NCBI GenBank assembly: GCA_012516115.1
Contig: JAAYXC010000272.1
Coordinates: 1-10,236, forward strand
Direction of reading: 5' to 3'
Length of the DNA stretch: 10,236 nt
Source of the DNA: Bacillota bacterium
GTDB lineage: Bacteria > Bacillota > UBA4882 > JAAYXC01
Made by a program: the position numbers and the translations under genes
The notes under the pieces: generated by a model
The model's input: only the letters and a program-made list of their open reading frames with translations
Databases searched by the model: none
Told to the model about the DNA's origin: nothing
In this document: in pieces, positions 7,087-10,236 of the stretch
Layout: each line of letters starts with the position of its first letter
How positions within the stretch are numbered: position 1 is the stretch's first letter

Positions 7087-7266
7087 CTATGGTTGTTCAC
7101 ACTTCACAATCTCTTTCGTCATCATAATTCTGGGAACGACGCGGAACCCACATTTCTCGTATAAGGTTCTTGCCGATTGGTTATCAGGATAGATAGCCAG
7201 ATGTACAGCACCCACACCTCGGCTGGTAAGGTGTTCAATATAGAGTCTCAAGCAAACGTCGTCCCA
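7087..7266 (-). pseudogene. C-terminal fragment of a GNAT N-acetyltransferase
   Basis: The minus frame ending at the TAG 7089-7087 reads WDDVCLRLYIEHL, then GVGAVHLAIYPDNQSA and RTLYEKCGF, then a short tail ending KCEQP (59 residues). The NQSARTLYEKCGF segment is the typical end of a GNAT acetyltransferase, where Tyr and the following helix lie near the acetyl-CoA site. The N-terminal half, including the acetyl-CoA binding loop, is missing. There is no plausible start codon, and an in-frame stop lies at 7293-7291. Similarity begins abruptly at about 7266, exactly where the AbiJ-like frame loses its own family character, and the two frames overlap by 19 bases. I infer a deletion that joined two cassettes or two genes. 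The fragment is surely non-functional on its own. Confidence 0.75.
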
Positions 7267-7625
7267 GCAGCAAGTTCCTTGTTGTACGCTTCAACAAGGG
7301 CCAGTGCTTCCTCAATATCGGGTCGAACCACGGGATGCACTGTCTCACAGAGAAAGCGCAGAAACTCTTCATCCGGTGCATGCAGAAGGTTGAACCGACT
7401 ATCGTAAAACACCCAGTCATTTTCCCAATCTCGCCAGTTAACACGATGCTGCCAGATATCGCCAGCTGCGTTGTGCATCCGATAATCAGTGGAAGGGAGC
7501 TTTGTTAGGTCGTAGAGCCGGGCGAGAAACTCGTCTTCCTGGAGCCGACCTGCCCAATCGATATCTGACGCAACAAGGTAATCAATAATCGCGCGACGTG
7601 TGACCTCCGATATCTCATTTCCCAT
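7248..7625 (-). CDS. AbiJ_NTD3-type domain protein, truncated
   Basis: A 125-residue frame from ATG 7625. It resembles the AbiJ N-terminal domain 3 found at the start of abortive-infection type proteins: a start like ISEVTRRAIIDYL, then GRLQEDEFLARLYDL, LPSTDYRM, GDIWQHRVNW, NDWVFYDSRFNLL, and FLRFLCETVHPVVRP. In that family this domain is normally followed by further sequence with an effector such as a HEPN-type or other C-terminal region. Here it stops five residues after YNKELAA, at the point where a GNAT fragment begins in another frame, so the C-terminal half has been deleted. A weak AAGGGTGG lies 6 bases before the ATG, 28 bases after the preceding attC core. The domain naming is from memory of the family pattern. 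Whether the short protein has any activity is unknown; I expect not. Confidence 0.7.
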   Translation of the reverse strand: MGNEISEVTRRAIIDYLVASDIDWAGRLQEDEFLARLYDLTKLPSTDYRMHNAAGDIWQHRVNWRDWENDWVFYDSRFNLLHAPDEEFLRFLCETVHPVVRPDIEEALALVEAYNKELAAGTTFA

Positions 7626-7653
7626 ACGCGCCCACCCTTGATATGTCTAATAT

Positions 7654-7746
7654 GTCTAACGTCCTTGCGTATCAGCGGCGCCGCCTGTCAGCAGCCGACC
7701 GAAGCGGTCCTGCTACCTAGGCGTCTGCTGAATACGCTTGTTAGGC
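7654..7746 (-). other. attC recombination site (PD-(D/E)xK cassette)
   Basis: This is the clearest site. On the plus strand GTCTAAC (7654-7660) and GTTAGGC (7740-7746) are both perfect cores bounding 93 bases. GCGTATCAGC near the first pairs with GCTGAATACGC near the second, with a single extra base in the second arm; inside are further stems, including ACCG-AAG-CGGT. It starts 11 bases after the stop of the upstream gene and ends 28 bases before the next start. Confidence 0.9.
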
Positions 7747-7757
7747 ACTCCCCATTA

Positions 7758-8699
7758 TTAGGCATCTCCCATCAGAATCTCATGAACCCTCAGGTATATG
7801 TTCCCGGTTTGCGCGGCCGCTCGCCGTTTTCTGAGGAGAAGTTGAACGAGATCAATCCGGCCTTCGAGTACCGCCATGAGATCGCTTCCATCCATAAGTA
7901 AGATCAGCCTACGGCCCGACGAGTGAGCCCGAATACCGTCCTCGGAATAACCGTTGATGGCTATGTACAGACCAAGTGTGTTATCGAGCTTTCGGCTAAG
8001 CTTGCCGGCGAGGGAGTCGAGGTCCTCTGCTCGAACCAGGTCTTTCTGCCACTTAGCCTCCAAGAGATAGTCCGTGTTGGCAAAAGTGAAAGCGCCGTCA
8101 ATCTGTTCGCCAGTAATCTTGAACGACGCCTTCGGGTCGAGGTCAAAGAGGTCAAAAAGGTCCCGTAGAATCCTTTCCAATCGGTAGCCACGACCATGTG
8201 GATCGTTGTTGCTCAATAGATCGCAGAACTCCTTACTTAGTCTCTCTAGAGCCTGCCGCACTGCATCGGTCCTGAGTATGCGTTCGTAAGCGGCCTGCCG
8301 ACGTCGCTCAATCTCACGCTCTTCTTCCAAGAACTCGTCCAGGCCAGCAATCTGGGTACGAAGTGCTTCGACTGCTGCGCGTGCCTGTTTAGCTTTGACC
8401 TTACCATCCTCCAGCCTTTCCAAATGACTAAAGTCCTGGATCCGGGCAACCTCGGACATCAACCGGAGCAACTGCCGTTGATACACGTCCTCGTTTTGGG
8501 AAAGATAGTCGACCAGCTGTGCGACAATCGTTCGCTTGTAGTCTTGCCAGTTCAGTCGCGCCAGTACGTTGGGATCTGTCAAGCACTGCGTCAGAAAACT
8601 GCGTAAATCCGACTTGTACCAAAAGACCAGGGCTAGTGCTTCCTTGGGGGCATGGAGCGCAGCCGGTGCGATTCTCTTTCCGGGTAGTCGAGTCTCCAT
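7758..8699 (-). CDS. PD-(D/E)xK restriction-endonuclease-like protein
   Basis: This complete protein of 313 residues starts at ATG 8699, 20 bases after an attC core, with a G-rich GGGGGTGAAG upstream. Residues 1-90 are mostly helical with a conserved-looking FWYKSDLRSFL and LNWQDYKRTIV. Residues 95-160 are highly charged (LEEEREIERRR) and probably coiled coil. The C-terminal half holds a nuclease core: RLERILRDLF with Glu175, then GEQIDG with Asp201 and YLLEAKW with Glu214 and Lys216, the D-Xn-ExK signature of Mrr-like and related PD-(D/E)xK nucleases, followed by GLYIAINGYS. This predicts DNA cleavage. I do not know a named defense system for it. It stands alone between two attC sites, so no obligate partner is in the cassette. 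A short LEDG/VKAKQ helical linker lies near residue 100. Function as restriction or phage defense is inference. Confidence 0.88.
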   Translation of the reverse strand: METRLPGKRIAPAALHAPKEALALVFWYKSDLRSFLTQCLTDPNVLARLNWQDYKRTIVAQLVDYLSQNEDVYQRQLLRLMSEVARIQDFSHLERLEDGKVKAKQARAAVEALRTQIAGLDEFLEEEREIERRRQAAYERILRTDAVRQALERLSKEFCDLLSNNDPHGRGYRLERILRDLFDLFDLDPKASFKITGEQIDGAFTFANTDYLLEAKWQKDLVRAEDLDSLAGKLSRKLDNTLGLYIAINGYSEDGIRAHSSGRRLILLMDGSDLMAVLEGRIDLVQLLLRKRRAAAQTGNIYLRVHEILMGDA

Positions 8700-8719
8700 C
8701 TCGTCTTCACCCCCGAGGT

Positions 8720-8785
8720 ATCTAACGGCCGGTATCAGCGGCAGCGCGGAGCGCCGTCCGCTGCCGCTGTATGCTGATGCTAGGC
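8720..8785 (-). other. attC recombination site (OLD-like ATPase cassette)
   Basis: On the plus strand ATCTAAC (8720-8726) is a perfect core; the other end is GCTAGGC (8779-8785), one base off GTTAGGC. Between them an 11-base perfect stem CAGCGGCAGCG/CGCTGCCGCTG (8736-8746 and 8759-8769) carries the central fold, with an unpaired A beyond it on the same arm as in the other sites. It lies 34 bases after the ATPase stop. The crossover core is the intact one in cassette orientation. Confidence 0.8.
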
Positions 8786-8819
8786 GGGGGTTCGCTCTCC
8801 AGATCTACCCATCGCGCCT

Positions 8820-10236
8820 CTAGGCAAGGAGGGCATTCAGGGTCTTGAATGCATCTTCGAAGCGGTCCAGCGCCTCTGGCGGTAGTTTGGACTCGAATGT
8901 CCCAATGTTCTCAGCGAAATACCGGGCTGGGCGGTAATGGTTGAAGTGTGCACCGTTCATGAGCGGTACGCTCCCAAAATACCTTTCCAGACGGCTGAGA
9001 ATACGCGGTCCGCCGGAGGGGAGCTTGTCTGCTGTCACTGGCCCCGGAAGATCGCTCTTGTACTCCTCGCTCACCAGTTGGAGGTAGAAGTCATCGCTGA
9101 ACATGTCTTCGACGTCCGCCTCCTTCGTGCCCGTGAATTGAGCGTAAGTAAGGACGTTCCGCTTGGCGAGGAGCTTCTGCTTGTAGAGGTTCTCGATGAT
9201 CTGGGCATCCTTACTATGCAGGTCAAGGAGGGTGGCCACAGTGAGGGTCCTCTGCGCGCCGAATAGGGCTGCGAACGCCGGTACCTTGTCGATTCCGCCG
9301 ACCGGAGTGATGACCCACTTCTCCGAAAGACCGGTGCGGCCACGTCGCTCAAGTACGCCCGACATCGTCTGGATGAAGAGGAGATCAGACACTCCCTCGA
9401 CTACGAGAGAGTAGGGACCGATGAAGAGCGTCTGTTGAACCTCAAAGCCCAGGGCGCCGTGGAGTGGAAAAAGGCTTCCGGGTGTCGCCCGTAGCACATC
9501 CGTGAACACTTTTGTTCCTTCTTCCTCTGGTGGCACATCATCTTCTTCCATGCCCAGGTCCTGTACTATTCGGACGCGCTCCAGGTGGCGCGCATCAACC
9601 ATAAACGGCGAATGCGTCGTGTAGAGTACCTGATGGTTCGGTCCCAACTCCTCCTCGATATACCTCAGCAGGTCCGCTTGCGCACTTCCGTGGAGAGTCA
9701 GTCCGGGCTCGTCCAATAGCAGGATTAGCGAATGACTTCTTCCCTGTTGTTGCGCATACCAAGCCAAGAACGAAAAGAACCAAACGAATCCACCAGAGCG
9801 CTCTCCGACTAACGTGGTTGCGAGATGCTTTGAATCGTATACTTCCGCCCAAAGATTTGTCCCGGAACGCATTCCCTCTGGATCCCCGGGTTTTGCCGTC
9901 CTCACATCGAAGCGCATTTGGATATGCTTGTTCTGCGACCAGTACTTCAGAATCGTTCGGGTCAGCTTATTCCCAGCTCCCTCCAGTCGGTTCTTGAGGT
10001 CAAGCGTACGCTGGGGGTTCAGAAGGTCATCAAGCGTCAGGTTAGCAAGCTCAACTAGGCCAAGAAGTGGGTAGTCTGAGCGCTGAAGATTCCCCGAGGC
10101 AAGGCGTTGCTTGAGGGCCTCTATGTTCTCGTGGCCCTTCATTTGGTAGTATTCATCGAAATAGAGAAACTTTGGCACCCGTGCTTTGAGATGTTTCTTG
10201 TAGGCGGCGAGATTGACCCCCCCCTCCGTTTGTATC
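8820..10236 (-). CDS. OLD-like ATPase with TOPRIM nuclease domain, N-terminus off the right edge
   Basis: At least 471 residues. A GTG at 10178 could be mistaken for the start, but the frame stays open for 19 more codons to the edge, and the sequence there reads as the middle of an ATPase domain, so the gene is partial. Numbering from that GTG: a signature-like ERSGGFVW (126-133), Walker B LILLLDEPGLTLH with Asp156 and Glu157, and the H-loop TTHSPFM with His189, as in ABC/SMC-type ATPases. Then a TOPRIM domain with Glu261 and Asp265 in VVEGVSD, Asp319 in LLDLHSKD, and an EADVEDMF segment near 353-360. Walker A lies outside the window. OLD-family proteins are ATP-dependent DNA nucleases, several acting in phage defense. 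No UvrD-like helicase partner follows; the next gene is a separate cassette. An attC lies 34 bases after the stop. Confidence 0.92.
   Translation of the reverse strand, partial: IQTEGGVNLAAYKKHLKARVPKFLYFDEYYQMKGHENIEALKQRLASGNLQRSDYPLLGLVELANLTLDDLLNPQRTLDLKNRLEGAGNKLTRTILKYWSQNKHIQMRFDVRTAKPGDPEGMRSGTNLWAEVYDSKHLATTLVGERSGGFVWFFSFLAWYAQQQGRSHSLILLLDEPGLTLHGSAQADLLRYIEEELGPNHQVLYTTHSPFMVDARHLERVRIVQDLGMEEDDVPPEEEGTKVFTDVLRATPGSLFPLHGALGFEVQQTLFIGPYSLVVEGVSDLLFIQTMSGVLERRGRTGLSEKWVITPVGGIDKVPAFAALFGAQRTLTVATLLDLHSKDAQIIENLYKQKLLAKRNVLTYAQFTGTKEADVEDMFSDDFYLQLVSEEYKSDLPGPVTADKLPSGGPRILSRLERYFGSVPLMNGAHFNHYRPARYFAENIGTFESKLPPEALDRFEDAFKTLNALLA

Larger units (their letters stand above)
5328..10236 (-). 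mobile_element. Integron gene cassette array (or integrase-less attC cluster), partial
   Basis: Every gene in this stretch is on the minus strand, and four of the intervals hold an attC-like palindrome with RYYYAAC/GTTRRRY ends, plus a fifth half copy. The sites share end motifs: GTATCAGCGGC near one core and GTCCGCT-GATATGCTTGTTAGGC near the other. Distances fit cassettes: stop to core 11, 30, 34 and 84 bases; core to next start 17-45 bases. Cargo is varied in composition and function. No tyrosine recombinase with an IntI-type insert is visible; canonical order predicts it beyond the right edge, but an integrase-less cluster is also possible. The left boundary is either 5328 or the end of the 220-residue gene. 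Confidence 0.8.

Noticed and set aside
5328..8785. CRISPR array or dispersed palindromic (REP-type) repeats
   Set aside because: The copies are 66-93 bases, differ inside, share only their ends, and are each tied to one gene stop and the next gene start, which fits attC and not regularly spaced repeats or REP units.
8820..9820. Gabija-like OLD plus helicase pair
   Set aside because: The gene downstream of the OLD-like ATPase is a PD-(D/E)xK protein in its own attC-bounded cassette, not a UvrD-like helicase; the side upstream of the ATPase is outside the window.
1..10236. tRNA or rRNA genes, transposase or integrase genes
   Set aside because: I saw no cloverleaf with a recognisable T-loop, no rRNA sequence, and no reading frame with recombinase or transposase motifs.

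Overview
The window looks like the chromosome of a GC-rich, endospore-forming Gram-positive bacterium, most likely a Clostridia/Moorellia-type anaerobe, possibly thermophilic. The evidence is a tricistronic gerA-type spore germinant receptor operon, strong GGAGG-type ribosome binding sites, GTG/TTG starts and a DUF1858/TIGR03980 redox-disulfide protein typical of anaerobes. Genus cannot be fixed from the sequence.

Left part (1-4650), ordinary chromosome. The minus strand carries gerAA-gerAB-gerAC, with overlapping or abutting reading frames, followed 78 bases later by a secreted protein of unknown function that runs off the left edge. The first gene of the operon is divergent from a small plus-strand DUF1858 gene, which has its own plausible sigma-A promoter. 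Two hairpins followed by T-runs on the minus strand (4587-4649) separate this block from the right part.

Right part (about 4650-10236), accessory region. All genes lie on the minus strand and most intervals between them hold an imperfect palindrome bounded by RYYYAAC and GTTRRRY cores: 8720-8785, 7654-7746, 6987-7057, a decayed copy at 6353-6439 and a half copy at 5328-5383. These have the layout of integron attC sites: each follows the stop codon of one gene, the next gene starts 15-45 bases after the core, and the stems carry a single unpaired base on the expected side. I therefore read 5328-10236 as part of an integron gene cassette array or an integrase-less attC cluster, read right to left. 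No integrase lies inside the window. If one exists it should lie beyond the right edge.

Cassette cargo in array order: (1) an OLD-like ATPase with a TOPRIM nuclease domain, N-terminus off the right edge; (2) a PD-(D/E)xK endonuclease-like protein with a helical N-terminal region; (3) a truncated AbiJ_NTD3-type abortive-infection domain fused out of frame to the C-terminus of a GNAT acetyltransferase; (4) a Nudix hydrolase; (5) a short-chain dehydrogenase/reductase; and possibly (6) an unknown 220-residue protein that starts directly after the last core. Three of the first cassettes are of types tied to phage defense. The attC sites are intact at the right and degenerate to the left, as expected if older cassettes lie farther from the insertion point. 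An integron-like cassette array carrying defense genes next to a spore germination operon is the most notable feature here.
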